This document shows positions 7,810-16,334 of a stretch of 64,000 nt of DNA, one piece after another (the first letter of the stretch is position 1; each line of letters starts with the position of its first letter). The DNA comes from an uncultured Bacteroidales bacterium (lineage in GTDB: Bacteria > Bacteroidota > Bacteroidia > Bacteroidales > Bacteroidaceae), in assembly GCA_902800305.1 (NCBI GenBank), contig CADCDP010000008.1, positions 87,235-151,234 of the forward strand. The letters run 5' to 3'. Position numbers and translations under genes: made by a program. The notes beneath the pieces were generated by a model. That model was not told the origin of the DNA. It did no database searches and saw only the letters and a program-made list of their open reading frames with translations.

Positions 7810-8565
7810 TTGAAAGACCTGCTCGTTATATTAGGACCAACAGCGTGTGGCAAAACAACTTTTGCCGCATACTTGGCGTATGACATGGACGGCGAGATTA
7901 TCAGTGCCGACAGTCGGCAGGTGTATAGGGGCATGGACATAGGGACGGGAAAGGATTTGGTTGATTATCATGTGAAGGAGAAGGACATCCCTTACCATCT
8001 GATTGATGTGGCTGATGCTGGTACGCGATATAATGTGTATGAATGGCGAAAGGGTTTTCTCGATGCGTATGCCGACATTCAGGGGAGGGGCAAATTGCCC
8101 ATTCTCTGTGGCGGTACGGGTATGTATATCGAGAGCGTGGTGAAGGCATACGAGTTTGATGAAGGGAAATTTCCGGAGTTCAGTTCACTCATCATTGGAT
8201 TGGACATCAGTCGCGATGCTCGGCGCGAGAAAATCAGCCGACGACTAAGGGCACGTTTGGAAGAAGGCATGGTGGAGGAAGTGCGAGGCTTGATAGATAG
8301 GGGAGTTTCGACGGAACGTCTTATCCGTTACGGACTTGAATATAAATATGTGACCCTCTATCTGCTCGGACAGCTCCAGTATGAAGAGATGGTTTCACTC
8401 CTCGAAATAGCCATCCATCAGTTTGCCAAGCGGCAGATGACGTGGTTTCGGGGGATGGAAGAACGTCGGGGTATCAAGATTCATTGGCTGAGTGTGGATA
8501 CTCCTGTTGAAGAACGTATAGAAAAAGTGAAAGAATTATGGCAGAAACAAACCGCATTGGCGTAA
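7810..8565 (+). CDS. miaA: Short MiaA-like tRNA dimethylallyltransferase paralogue
   Basis: MiaA transfers the dimethylallyl group to A37 of tRNAs that read UNN codons. The 251-residue protein has the P-loop GPTACGKTTFAA, the substrate motif SADSRQVYRGMDIGTGK and the C-terminal KRQMTWFRG. At the C-terminal side the family's usual GYKE reads EYKYV. It is about 50 residues shorter than typical MiaA (about 300), mainly in the central insertion region. The start is a TTG at 7810; an in-frame stop at 7789 leaves no upstream ATG. It overlaps the next gene by 28 bases. Many Bacteroidota carry two MiaA proteins; this looks like the divergent one. Confidence 0.75.
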   Translation: MKDLLVILGPTACGKTTFAAYLAYDMDGEIISADSRQVYRGMDIGTGKDLVDYHVKEKDIPYHLIDVADAGTRYNVYEWRKGFLDAYADIQGRGKLPILCGGTGMYIESVVKAYEFDEGKFPEFSSLIIGLDISRDARREKISRRLRARLEEGMVEEVRGLIDRGVSTERLIRYGLEYKYVTLYLLGQLQYEEMVSLLEIAIHQFAKRQMTWFRGMEERRGIKIHWLSVDTPVEERIEKVKELWQKQTALA

Positions 8566-9476
8566 TATATAGCCCTCATGTAGGATTGGACCATTCGCAG
8601 AAACGTTGGACACTCATTCGCAAGTACATGGAGCAGAAGGGTGTGCTGTATGACTTTGTACAGGCGGAGGCGTTTGGTTCGGTGGAACGATTGACGAAGA
8701 TGTTGTGTGAGAATGGGTATCACACCATTGCGGTGGTGGGAGGAGACGGTTCGCTCAACTGTGCAGTCAATGCTTTGATGGAGCAACGTGCATCGTTGCC
8801 TGAAGATTTTGCCTTTGCGTTGATACCGAATGGCATAGGAAACGATTTTTCTCGTTTCTGGGGTGTATCGGTGAATGACTATAAAATGGTGATAGACGGC
8901 ATCATCGCTCACAATGTTCGTAAAGTGGATGTGGGGGTATGTACCTATCAAGACGATAACATTCCGCAACGTCGTTACTTCCTTAATTGTGTGAATATTG
9001 GTTTAGGTGCCCGACTCATCAAGACGACCAACGATGCAGTGCAGATTATCGGTTCAAGGAAACTGTCCGTGATACCAGCTTTGATTAGCCGTATTTTTGA
9101 GCGTAAACAGTTTAATTTGTCTTTCCAGATTGAAACGGAAGAAGTGACGGGGAAATATATGTCGGCATGTATCGGTAACTGTCATGGCTACGGACAGACC
9201 CCCAATGCTGTTCCTTACAATGGGTTGCTTGACATGTCACTCATTACCCGTCCGAAATGGTGGCAATTATTCGAAGGCTTTTGGTTGTTGGGTAAAGGAC
9301 GCTTTCTCAACTACAAAAATGTTTATCCCTATCGTGCCCGCCAAATCATGGTGAAAGATGTGGATAAGGCACTTGTCTCTTTGGATGGCATGGTGTTACA
9401 GGCAAAGCAGCCTGCACCCATGCGTCTCAGCATCGAAGCTGATGCCCTCAACTTCATCGTGCCGCTTATCCATTGA
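8538..9476 (+). CDS. Diacylglycerol kinase-family (DagK/YegS-like) lipid kinase
   Basis: This is a 312-residue protein with the diacylglycerol/sphingosine kinase catalytic domain. It shows IAVVGGDGSLNCAVNAL (nucleotide-binding GGDG), LIPNGIGNDFSR and a C-terminal beta-sandwich ending in LSIEADALNFIVP. It probably phosphorylates a membrane lipid or polyprenol at the inner face of the membrane. The exact substrate is unknown; the GGDG and GxGNDF motifs fix only the family. It overlaps the miaA-like gene by 28 bases, so the two are translationally coupled. It converges with the Crp/Fnr gene downstream. Confidence 0.8.
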   Translation: MAETNRIGVIYSPHVGLDHSQKRWTLIRKYMEQKGVLYDFVQAEAFGSVERLTKMLCENGYHTIAVVGGDGSLNCAVNALMEQRASLPEDFAFALIPNGIGNDFSRFWGVSVNDYKMVIDGIIAHNVRKVDVGVCTYQDDNIPQRRYFLNCVNIGLGARLIKTTNDAVQIIGSRKLSVIPALISRIFERKQFNLSFQIETEEVTGKYMSACIGNCHGYGQTPNAVPYNGLLDMSLITRPKWWQLFEGFWLLGKGRFLNYKNVYPYRARQIMVKDVDKALVSLDGMVLQAKQPAPMRLSIEADALNFIVPLIH

Positions 9477-9486
9477 CAATCGTCAA

Positions 9487-10191
9487 CTATCCAATCTTAT
9501 TGATTTTCTCCAAGCTTTCGCCATCGATAATCTTTATTTTCTTTCCATCGATGGCGATAATTTTTTCCTGTGCAAAAGCAGACAGTGTGCGTATGGCATT
9601 CGACGTGGTCATATTAGACAAATTGGCCAAGTCTTCTCTTGATAAGTAAATGGAGAGGGTCGCGCCGTCTTCTTCCAATCCATAATTGTCGCGCAAGAAA
9701 ATGAGTGATTCAGCTAAACGGCCACGGATATGCTTTTGGGTGAGATTGACGGTGCGTTGGTCAGAGTTTCCCACTTCCACGGCCAAAAGCTTGATGATGT
9801 ATAGTGCCAAATCACTGTTTTCCATCACCCATTTTTCCATCAGTTCATTGGGAATCAAGCATACGGTGCTTGTCTCGAATGCAGCCGCCGAAGTGACATA
9901 ATTTTGGTTGGCGAAATAAGCGCGGTAGCCAAAGTATTCCACAGGCTTCACCACACGGATAATCTGTGTTCTTCCCCCTATGCCATCTTTATAGATTTTT
10001 ACCTTCCCACTAATGAGGCAATGGAACATCTGTGGCACTTCTCCTTCCTGATATAGCGTTTCGTTTTTTTTGAACAGTTGAACCGACATGTTCCTCCTCA
10101 ATTCCTCCTGCTGTTTGGTTGTCAGCAACTGCAAAATATCGTGAAGGCTGTCCATATTTTCAGCCAAAAACTTGGAATCCTTTCTTTTCAT
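9487..10191 (-). CDS. Crp/Fnr-family transcription regulator
   Basis: The 234-residue protein has an N-terminal cyclic-nucleotide-type sensor domain (LYQEGEVPQMFHCLISGKV) and a C-terminal winged helix whose recognition region reads LSREDLANLSNMTTSNAIRTL. There is no N-terminal Cys cluster, so it is not an oxygen-sensing FNR. Start chosen: the ATG at 10191 (MKRKDSKFLAENMD), downstream of a minus-strand -7 box at 10215-10223; a longer frame would begin across that promoter. The effector is unknown. It is transcribed divergently from the glycogen operon across 232 bases, so it may regulate that operon. That is inference. Confidence 0.82.
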   Translation of the reverse strand: MKRKDSKFLAENMDSLHDILQLLTTKQQEELRRNMSVQLFKKNETLYQEGEVPQMFHCLISGKVKIYKDGIGGRTQIIRVVKPVEYFGYRAYFANQNYVTSAAAFETSTVCLIPNELMEKWVMENSDLALYIIKLLAVEVGNSDQRTVNLTQKHIRGRLAESLIFLRDNYGLEEDGATLSIYLSREDLANLSNMTTSNAIRTLSAFAQEKIIAIDGKKIKIIDGESLEKINKIG

Positions 10192-10423
10192 TAATCTTAT
10201 TGAGTTTTCGGGATGCAAAGTTACACACAAGTTGCAAATTAAACAAAACTTTTCTCCGATTTTCTGCTTTTTAGCATGTTTTTGGCCTTTTAAGGGGCGT
10301 TTCGTGAAATTTTTCGAAAAAAAATCCCTTAAAGGTTGGTCACAAAAAAAATAATCCCTAAATTTGGCAAATTAAATACTAACAACTAAATCCGGAAAAG
10401 CAATAATACCTTAAAATACAACT

Positions 10424-12367
10424 ATGAGTTATTTACGTTTTGACAAAACCCTGATGTCTAACCTGCAGGAGTCTTTGCCCAAAGAGATACTGCGTACAAA
10501 CAGATCAGGTGCGTATTCTTGCTCGTCTATTGTTGACTGCAATACGCGTAAATATCACGGTTTATTGGTTGTTCCTGTTCCACAGCTTGATGATGAAAAC
10601 CATGTGCTTCTCTCATCACTGGATGAAACAGTCATTCAGCATGGTGCCCAGTTCAATCTGGGGCTTCACAAGTATTCGGGCAATGTCTATAGTCCTAATG
10701 GGCATAAGTACATTCGTTCGTGTGAATGGGATAGGATTCCGACAACCATCTACCGTGTGGGCGGTGTGATACTGAAAAAGGAGAAGGTTTTCCAACACTT
10801 CGAGAACCGCATCCTCATTCGTTACACGCTTCTTGATGCTCATTCAGTGACCACCTTGCGTCTGCGTCCCTTCCTCGCTTTCCGTAGTGTGGGACAATGC
10901 ACACACGAAAATTCGGGTGCAAACCGTGAGTACCAGGTAATTGACAACGGCATCAAGACAAGCATGTACGAGGGCTATCCCGAACTGATGATGCAGCTTA
11001 ACAAGAAGAATGAATTCATCTTCGAGCCAAACTGGTATCACGGTATCGAGTACTATCAAGAGCAAGAGTTGGGTTACGACTATATCGAAGACCTCTACGT
11101 GCCAGGCTACTTTGAGTTCAACATCAAGAAAGGCGAAAGCGTAGTCTTTGCAGCAGGTCTGAGCGAGTTGAAGACCAACCAACTCAAGAAAATCTTCGAT
11201 CATGAGTACGAAGTGCATGTGCCGCGCACCAATTTCCAGTCATGTCTGGTCAATGCAGCACATCAGTTCCACTACGAGAAAGATGGCGAGACCTACATTA
11301 TTGCTGGCTATCCTTGGTTCAAGTGCCGTGCCCGCGATATGTTCGTATCTCTGCCTGGTCTCACGTTGGCTATCGACGAGGTGGAATATTACGAGAAAGT
11401 GATGAAGACTGCTGAACGAGCCATCTACGACTTCATCGGCGGTAAGGAATCTTCGGTTATGATGTACGAGATGGACAAGCCCGATGTGCTACTTTGGGCT
11501 GTGTGGTGCATCCACCAGTACGCTCGACTGGTCAACCCCGATGCCGCTCGTGAGAAATACGGCCAATTGGTCAACCGAATATTGTGTTACATTAAGGAGG
11601 GAAAACATCCCAACTTGACGTTGCATGACAATGGACTCCTTTATACCGACGGACGCAACCATGCTGTGACATGGATGAACTCAGAAGTGAACGGTCGTCC
11701 AGTTGTGCCTCGTTCTGGTTACGTTGTTGAAATCAATGCTCTTTGGTACAATGCGCTCCTGTTCAACGCCGAAATGCTGATGGCAGCAGGTCGTCATGCA
11801 GAAGCAGCCGAGTACACTCAATTGGCTGAAGCGTCTGGACGTTCCTTCAAGGAAGTCTTCCTGAACGAGCATGGCTATCTGCTTGACTACGTTGACGATG
11901 GCTTTATTTCTTGGTCTGTTCGTCCTAACATGCTCATCGCTTCCTCGTTGGAATACAGTCCTTTGACCACCCCCGAACGGAAAAAGATATTCGACATTTG
12001 CACAAAGGAGTTGCTCACACCCAAGGGAATGCGTTCGTTGTCTCCGAAGTCGGGAGGCTACAACCCCATTTATGCAGGTGGACAGATGCAGCGTGATGCA
12101 GCCTACCATCAGGGAACCGTTTGGCCTTGGTTGTCGGGCTTCTATCTGGAGACTTGTTTGAAAGTTTACAAACAAAGTGGACTCTCGTGGATTGACCGTT
12201 GCTTCATCGGATTGGAAGAAGAGATGTTCTATCATTGTATAGGCACACTTCCAGAGCTGTTCGATGGCAACCCGCCATTCCACGGACGTGGTGCCCTTTC
12301 GTTCGCTATGAATGTGGCAGCTGTGCTTCGTGTCAACAAGGTGCTCTCTAAATTCTATAATTATTAA
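10424..12367 (+). CDS. Glycogen debranching enzyme (amylo-alpha-1,6-glucosidase)
   Basis: The 647-residue protein has the bacterial/archaeal debranching layout. An N-terminal domain (NRSGAYSCSSIVDCNTRKYH) is followed by an alpha/alpha-barrel amylo-1,6-glucosidase domain with GYPWFKCRARDMFVSLPGL, TYTDGR-like and TWMNSEVNGRPVVPRSG segments and a C-terminal QGTVWPWLSGFYLE. It hydrolyses alpha-1,6 branches of glycogen in the cytosol. It is the first gene of a three-gene unit with the glycosyltransferase (21-base gap) and the GH57 enzyme. The untranslated leader is about 200 bases and AT-rich. Confidence 0.88.
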   Translation: MSYLRFDKTLMSNLQESLPKEILRTNRSGAYSCSSIVDCNTRKYHGLLVVPVPQLDDENHVLLSSLDETVIQHGAQFNLGLHKYSGNVYSPNGHKYIRSCEWDRIPTTIYRVGGVILKKEKVFQHFENRILIRYTLLDAHSVTTLRLRPFLAFRSVGQCTHENSGANREYQVIDNGIKTSMYEGYPELMMQLNKKNEFIFEPNWYHGIEYYQEQELGYDYIEDLYVPGYFEFNIKKGESVVFAAGLSELKTNQLKKIFDHEYEVHVPRTNFQSCLVNAAHQFHYEKDGETYIIAGYPWFKCRARDMFVSLPGLTLAIDEVEYYEKVMKTAERAIYDFIGGKESSVMMYEMDKPDVLLWAVWCIHQYARLVNPDAAREKYGQLVNRILCYIKEGKHPNLTLHDNGLLYTDGRNHAVTWMNSEVNGRPVVPRSGYVVEINALWYNALLFNAEMLMAAGRHAEAAEYTQLAEASGRSFKEVFLNEHGYLLDYVDDGFISWSVRPNMLIASSLEYSPLTTPERKKIFDICTKELLTPKGMRSLSPKSGGYNPIYAGGQMQRDAAYHQGTVWPWLSGFYLETCLKVYKQSGLSWIDRCFIGLEEEMFYHCIGTLPELFDGNPPFHGRGALSFAMNVAAVLRVNKVLSKFYNY

Positions 12368-12387
12368 AGGAAGGAGGACAAGAGAAT

Positions 12388-13665
12388 ATGAAAGTTTTAA
12401 TGTTCGGTTGGGAATTCCCACCTAAGATTTATGGCGGACTGGCAGTAGCTTCATACGGCATCACCAAGGGAATGGTGGAAGGTCAGCCAGATGCTGAAAT
12501 CACATTCTGTCTTCCTAAGCCATGCGGCGACGAAGAGAAGTTCTTGCGCATCATAGGCATGAACCAGGTGCCTATTGTGTATCGCGACCATAACTACGAC
12601 TATGTGAAGAGTCGTGTGCCAAGCTACATGACTCCAGAAGAGTATTACAATTTCCGCGACCATATTTATGCTGACTTCTCCTACATGAATGTCAACGACA
12701 TGGGATGTATGGAGTTTGCTGGTGGCTATCCAGGCAATCTGCACGACGAAATCAACAATTTCTCCATCATCGCAGGTGTGGTGGCACGTTCAGAGCAGTT
12801 CGACATCATCCATGCACACGACTGGCTCACCTATCCAGCAGGTGTACATGCCAAGATGGTGAGTGGGAAGCCGTTGTGCATCCATGTCCACGCTACCGAT
12901 TTCGACCGTTCACGTGGTAAGGTGAACCCCACCGTTTACTCGATTGAGAAGAACGGAATGGACTATGCCGACTGCATCATGTGTGTGTCTGAACTGACAC
13001 GCCAAACCGTGATACGTGAATACCATCAAGACCCACGTAAGTGCTTCGCTATGCACAATGCTGTGTATCCGTTGCCACAGGAATATCTTGACATTCCACG
13101 TGTTGACCACGGCAAGGAAAAAGTCGTTACCTTCCTCGGACGTATCACCATGCAGAAAGGCCCTGAATACTTCATCGAGGCAGCCGACTTGGTGTGCCAG
13201 CGTTCAAAGAACATTCGTTTCTGCTTTGCCGGTTCGGGCGACAAATACTGGGAGATGGTCGATTTGGCAGCTGCTAAGGGCATCGCCGACCGTGTTCACT
13301 TCCCTGGTTTCCAGCGTGGTAAAGAAGTGTATGAGTGTTACAAGGCCAGCGACGTGTTTGTCATGCCATCCGTTTCGGAGCCGTTCGGTATCGCACCGCT
13401 TGAAGCCATGCAGTGTGGCACCCCCTCTATCATTTCCAAGCAGTCGGGATGCGGCGAGATTCTCGATAAGGTCATCAAGGTCGATTATTGGGACATCAAT
13501 GCCATGGCTGATGCCATCTACTCCCTCTGCACCAACGAGGGTTTGCATACCTATCTGCGTGACGAAGGTCTCAAGGAAGTGGCTGAAATCACATGGGTGA
13601 AAGTAGGACATCGCATCCGTAAGCTCTACGACGAGTGCATCTACAACGGAGGGTTTATTCACTAA
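12388..13665 (+). CDS. Glycogen synthase-like glycosyltransferase (GT4/GT5 type)
   Basis: The 425-residue two-domain GT-B protein starts MKVLMFGWEFPPKIYGGLAV, with the K-x-G-G-L type donor loop. It contains IIHAHDWLTYPAGV in the N-terminal half and FLGRITMQKGPEYFIEA plus the PSVSEPFGIAPLEAM retaining-GT signature in the C-terminal half. Placed between debranching enzyme and GH57, it is best read as the glucan-extending enzyme of the glycogen unit. Sequence alone does not settle donor preference (ADP- or UDP-glucose). It starts 20 bases after the debranching gene, with a purine-rich aaggaggac upstream that would be an unusually good ribosome-binding site for this phylum. Confidence 0.83.
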   Translation: MKVLMFGWEFPPKIYGGLAVASYGITKGMVEGQPDAEITFCLPKPCGDEEKFLRIIGMNQVPIVYRDHNYDYVKSRVPSYMTPEEYYNFRDHIYADFSYMNVNDMGCMEFAGGYPGNLHDEINNFSIIAGVVARSEQFDIIHAHDWLTYPAGVHAKMVSGKPLCIHVHATDFDRSRGKVNPTVYSIEKNGMDYADCIMCVSELTRQTVIREYHQDPRKCFAMHNAVYPLPQEYLDIPRVDHGKEKVVTFLGRITMQKGPEYFIEAADLVCQRSKNIRFCFAGSGDKYWEMVDLAAAKGIADRVHFPGFQRGKEVYECYKASDVFVMPSVSEPFGIAPLEAMQCGTPSIISKQSGCGEILDKVIKVDYWDINAMADAIYSLCTNEGLHTYLRDEGLKEVAEITWVKVGHRIRKLYDECIYNGGFIH

Positions 13666-13681
13666 AACATTAATCGGTTAT

Positions 13682-13762
13682 ACGGTTGTACGGTTATACG
13701 GTTGTATGGTCATTGGACCAACCGCAAAACCTTAAAACCGCAAAACCTTAAAACCGCATAAA
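13682..13762. repeat. Intergenic repeat sharing a 21-base word with the tRNA-Gly repeat
   Basis: The first 21 bases (13682-13702) equal 5258-5278. The block continues with opposing gtatgg/ttggaccaacc words and two tandem aaaaccttaaaaccgc copies, giving arms that can fold on each other. It fills the gap between the glycosyltransferase and the GH57 gene. It probably belongs to a dispersed intergenic repeat family. Confidence 0.6.
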
Positions 13763-13764
13763 AT

Positions 13765-15117
13765 ATGAAAAGAATTTGTTTTTATTTTGAGATTCATCAG
13801 ATTATCCATCTCAAGCGTTATCGTTTCTTCGACATCGGTCGCGACCACTACTACTACGACGACTATGAGAACGAACGCTCCATCAACGATATAGCAGAGC
13901 GTAGCTATGTGCCCGCACTGCAGACACTCATCCAGATGTGCAAGGAGAACCCAGAATTCAAGGTGGCATTCTCCCTCTCGGGTTGCGGCTTGGAACAGCT
14001 GGAGTTGCACGCTCCACAAGTCATCGACCTTTTGCAGGAAATCAACAAGACAGGTCAGGTGGAATTCCTTTGCGAACCCTATAGCCACGGCCTCGCTTCC
14101 CTCGCCAATGAAGAGAGCTTTGCCGCAGAAGTGAAGCGCATGAGCGACACCATCAAAGGGCTCTTTGGCAAACGTCCGAAAGTGTTCCGCAACTCATCCC
14201 TCATCTACAACGACGACATCGGCGCACAGGTGGCTGCCTTGGGCTTCAAGGGCATGATTACCGAGGGTGCTAAGCAAGTGCTCGGCTGGAAGTCGCCACA
14301 CTACATCTACCATTGTGCCACCGACCCTCGTCTCAAGTTGCTCCTTCGTGACATCAAGCTTTCCGAAGACATCACCGAACGCTTCTCACGTCAAGATTGG
14401 TCAGAATTCCCCCTCTTTGCCGACAAGTGGCTTGACTGGGTGGCTGGCACACCAGAGGGTGAGAATGTCATCAACATTTTTGGAGAATTGGTTACTTTCG
14501 GTATCTTCCATCCGCTGTCCAGCAACATCCTCGAATTTATGAAGGCCATCCCAAGTCTCGCCAAGCAGCGCGGCATCGGTTTCGCTTTGCCTTCAGAGCT
14601 TTGCGCCGAAGAGAGCGTAGGAGCCATCGAGGTGCCTTACAACATCTCATGGGTGGACGAAGAGCGCGACACTTCTTGCTGGCTCGGTAATGTGATGCAG
14701 CGTGAAGCCTTCCACAAACTCTACAGCATCGCTGACCGCGTGCGTGTGTGTGGCGACCGCCGTATCCAGAAAGACTGGGATTCGCTGCAGGCATCCAACA
14801 ACTTCCGCTTCATGACCACCAAGCCTGGTTATCAGTATCGTGGCATCTACGACAGTCCTTACGATGCGTTCACCAACTACATGAACATCCTTGGTGACTT
14901 CATTGCTCGTGTGAACAGCCTCTATGGCGGTGCCGACAACGAGGAGATTGACGGTCTCATCACCATGATTAAGAACCAGGGTGACGAACTCGCTGCCAAA
15001 GACAAGGAAATCGAACGACTCCGTAAGAAGCTGGAGAAGTATAACCCTACGGAGTTGGAGGAGAAGAAGCCAGCCAAGAAGGCCGCACCTAAAAAGGCCG
15101 CTGCCAAGAAAGCTTGA
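13765..15117 (+). CDS. GH57-family alpha-amylase / glucan enzyme with Lys/Ala tail
   Basis: The 450-residue protein starts MKRICFYFEIHQIIHLKRYR and shows the GH57 pattern VEFLCEPYSHGLASL (nucleophile region), VFRNSSLIYND and GKRPK, followed by FADKWLDWVAG. It would cut or rearrange alpha-glucan in the cytosol as the third member of the glycogen unit. Residues about 405-435 form a short charged coiled coil (AAKDKEIERLRKKLEKY). The protein then ends in a histone-H1-like tail (KKPAKKAAPKKAAAKKA), which the catalytic family does not need. The tail is in frame and ends at a normal stop. Confidence 0.83.
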   Translation: MKRICFYFEIHQIIHLKRYRFFDIGRDHYYYDDYENERSINDIAERSYVPALQTLIQMCKENPEFKVAFSLSGCGLEQLELHAPQVIDLLQEINKTGQVEFLCEPYSHGLASLANEESFAAEVKRMSDTIKGLFGKRPKVFRNSSLIYNDDIGAQVAALGFKGMITEGAKQVLGWKSPHYIYHCATDPRLKLLLRDIKLSEDITERFSRQDWSEFPLFADKWLDWVAGTPEGENVINIFGELVTFGIFHPLSSNILEFMKAIPSLAKQRGIGFALPSELCAEESVGAIEVPYNISWVDEERDTSCWLGNVMQREAFHKLYSIADRVRVCGDRRIQKDWDSLQASNNFRFMTTKPGYQYRGIYDSPYDAFTNYMNILGDFIARVNSLYGGADNEEIDGLITMIKNQGDELAAKDKEIERLRKKLEKYNPTELEEKKPAKKAAPKKAAAKKA

Positions 15118-15186
15118 GCATACTTCTTGCCCCTTGCTTCTAATCAATCAAAGTGTAATCTTTACAAGCACACACGTGACTCCAAA

Positions 15187-15253
15187 ATCGCACCCGTCGG
15201 GTACGGTGAGTCGCACCCGACGGGTGCGGCAAACCGTACCCGACGGGTGCGAT
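15187..15253. repeat. Triple GC-rich palindromic repeat
   Basis: Three copies of a cgcacccg-acgggtgcg word lie in 67 bases. Copies 1 (15187-15206) and 3 (15234-15253) are a perfect 20-bp inverted pair, and copy 2 (15212-15229) is itself a palindrome. Alternative hairpins are therefore possible. It lies between the convergent GH57 and kinase genes, a place for a shared terminator. Confidence 0.7.
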
Positions 15254-15285
15254 GCGTTAGATACGTGTACTTGATGTGGACGTTC

Positions 15286-16131
15286 TTACTGGTGGTATTG
15301 CACCAGTCCTTGCAGAGGCGACTGCACAATGTTGCCGATACGATAGTCGTAGAGAGTGGCAGCTTCGTGCAGTTCGTCGTGATAGTGGTGGGCGATGCTG
15401 CCGACAAAGTGGATGGGCAGTTGTTTCGCCTCGTCGCTCCATGGAGCGGAGAGGATGTTGCGTTGGAAGAACTGCTTGAAGCAGTCGAGGAGAAGGGCAT
15501 GGATGGCTGGATGCTGCCGATGTCGCGCACAGAAAGGACTGAGTGAGGCCAAGAACCGGTTGGGTAGGGGAGCGCGATAGACTTTCTGGATGATAGTGGC
15601 TTGTGTCTCTTGTGTCTCTTGGAAGAAAAGTTGTGCTACCTCGTCGGGCAGCTGCCGTTTGAGTATGTCGCCCACGAGTCGTTTGCCGATGTAAGCACCA
15701 CTTCCTTCGTCGCCGAGGATGTAGCCAAGTGCTGGGTTGCCGCTGTGGAGTGTCTGTCCGTCGTAAAAGCAGGAGTTGCTGCCTGTGCCAAGGATGCAGA
15801 CGATGCCGGCTTGCTGTTGGCATACGCTTCGGGCAGCTCCGAGCATGTCGCATTCCACATGGATGTCAGCTCGGGTGCTGATTGTCCGACGAAGTGCATT
15901 TGCCACAACGGGGGCTTTTTCGGGGGTGCATCCGGCTCCATAAAAATGGATGGTATGGATGGGTTCTGTCGTTTGTCCCAAAGTGGGGAGCAGTTCATGT
16001 TGCAGAACGGTACAGATGGTGTCTTCGTCTTGTTGGAAAGGGTTGATGCCTTGGGTGTATATCACTTGTGTGCTGTCTTCGATGGTACACCAAGCTGTCT
16101 TGGTGGAGCCGCTGTCTGCGATGAGGGTCAT
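15286..16131 (-). CDS. BadF/BadG/BcrA/BcrD-type sugar kinase (N-acetylglucosamine kinase-like)
   Basis: The 281-residue protein has the actin-like ATPase fold. MTLIADSGSTKTAWCTIED is the phosphate-1 loop, GIVCILGTGSNSCFYDG phosphate-2, and LGYILGDEGSGAYIGKRLV is typical of eukaryotic-type N-acetylglucosamine kinases found in Bacteroidota. It probably phosphorylates an amino sugar recovered from cell-wall or host glycans. Length matches the family. It is transcribed alone, away from manC, and converges with the glycogen operon. Confidence 0.8.
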   Translation of the reverse strand: MTLIADSGSTKTAWCTIEDSTQVIYTQGINPFQQDEDTICTVLQHELLPTLGQTTEPIHTIHFYGAGCTPEKAPVVANALRRTISTRADIHVECDMLGAARSVCQQQAGIVCILGTGSNSCFYDGQTLHSGNPALGYILGDEGSGAYIGKRLVGDILKRQLPDEVAQLFFQETQETQATIIQKVYRAPLPNRFLASLSPFCARHRQHPAIHALLLDCFKQFFQRNILSAPWSDEAKQLPIHFVGSIAHHYHDELHEAATLYDYRIGNIVQSPLQGLVQYHQ

Positions 16132-16334
16132 TATTTAGTTGTTTGGTGGTTTGGTTGTTTAGTTTTGTAATCTTTATAAGATTTTGAGGTTGAAAAATAC
16201 AAAATTAGGCTTTTATTCGTTCCCCAAGAACATTTTTTAGCATTTTTTTAGAAAAGTGAGTGTTTTTTCTCGAAATACTCGCTACCTTTGTACTTTCAAT
16301 AGCATTTAAGGTAATTTTAACTTGGTTGATTAGT

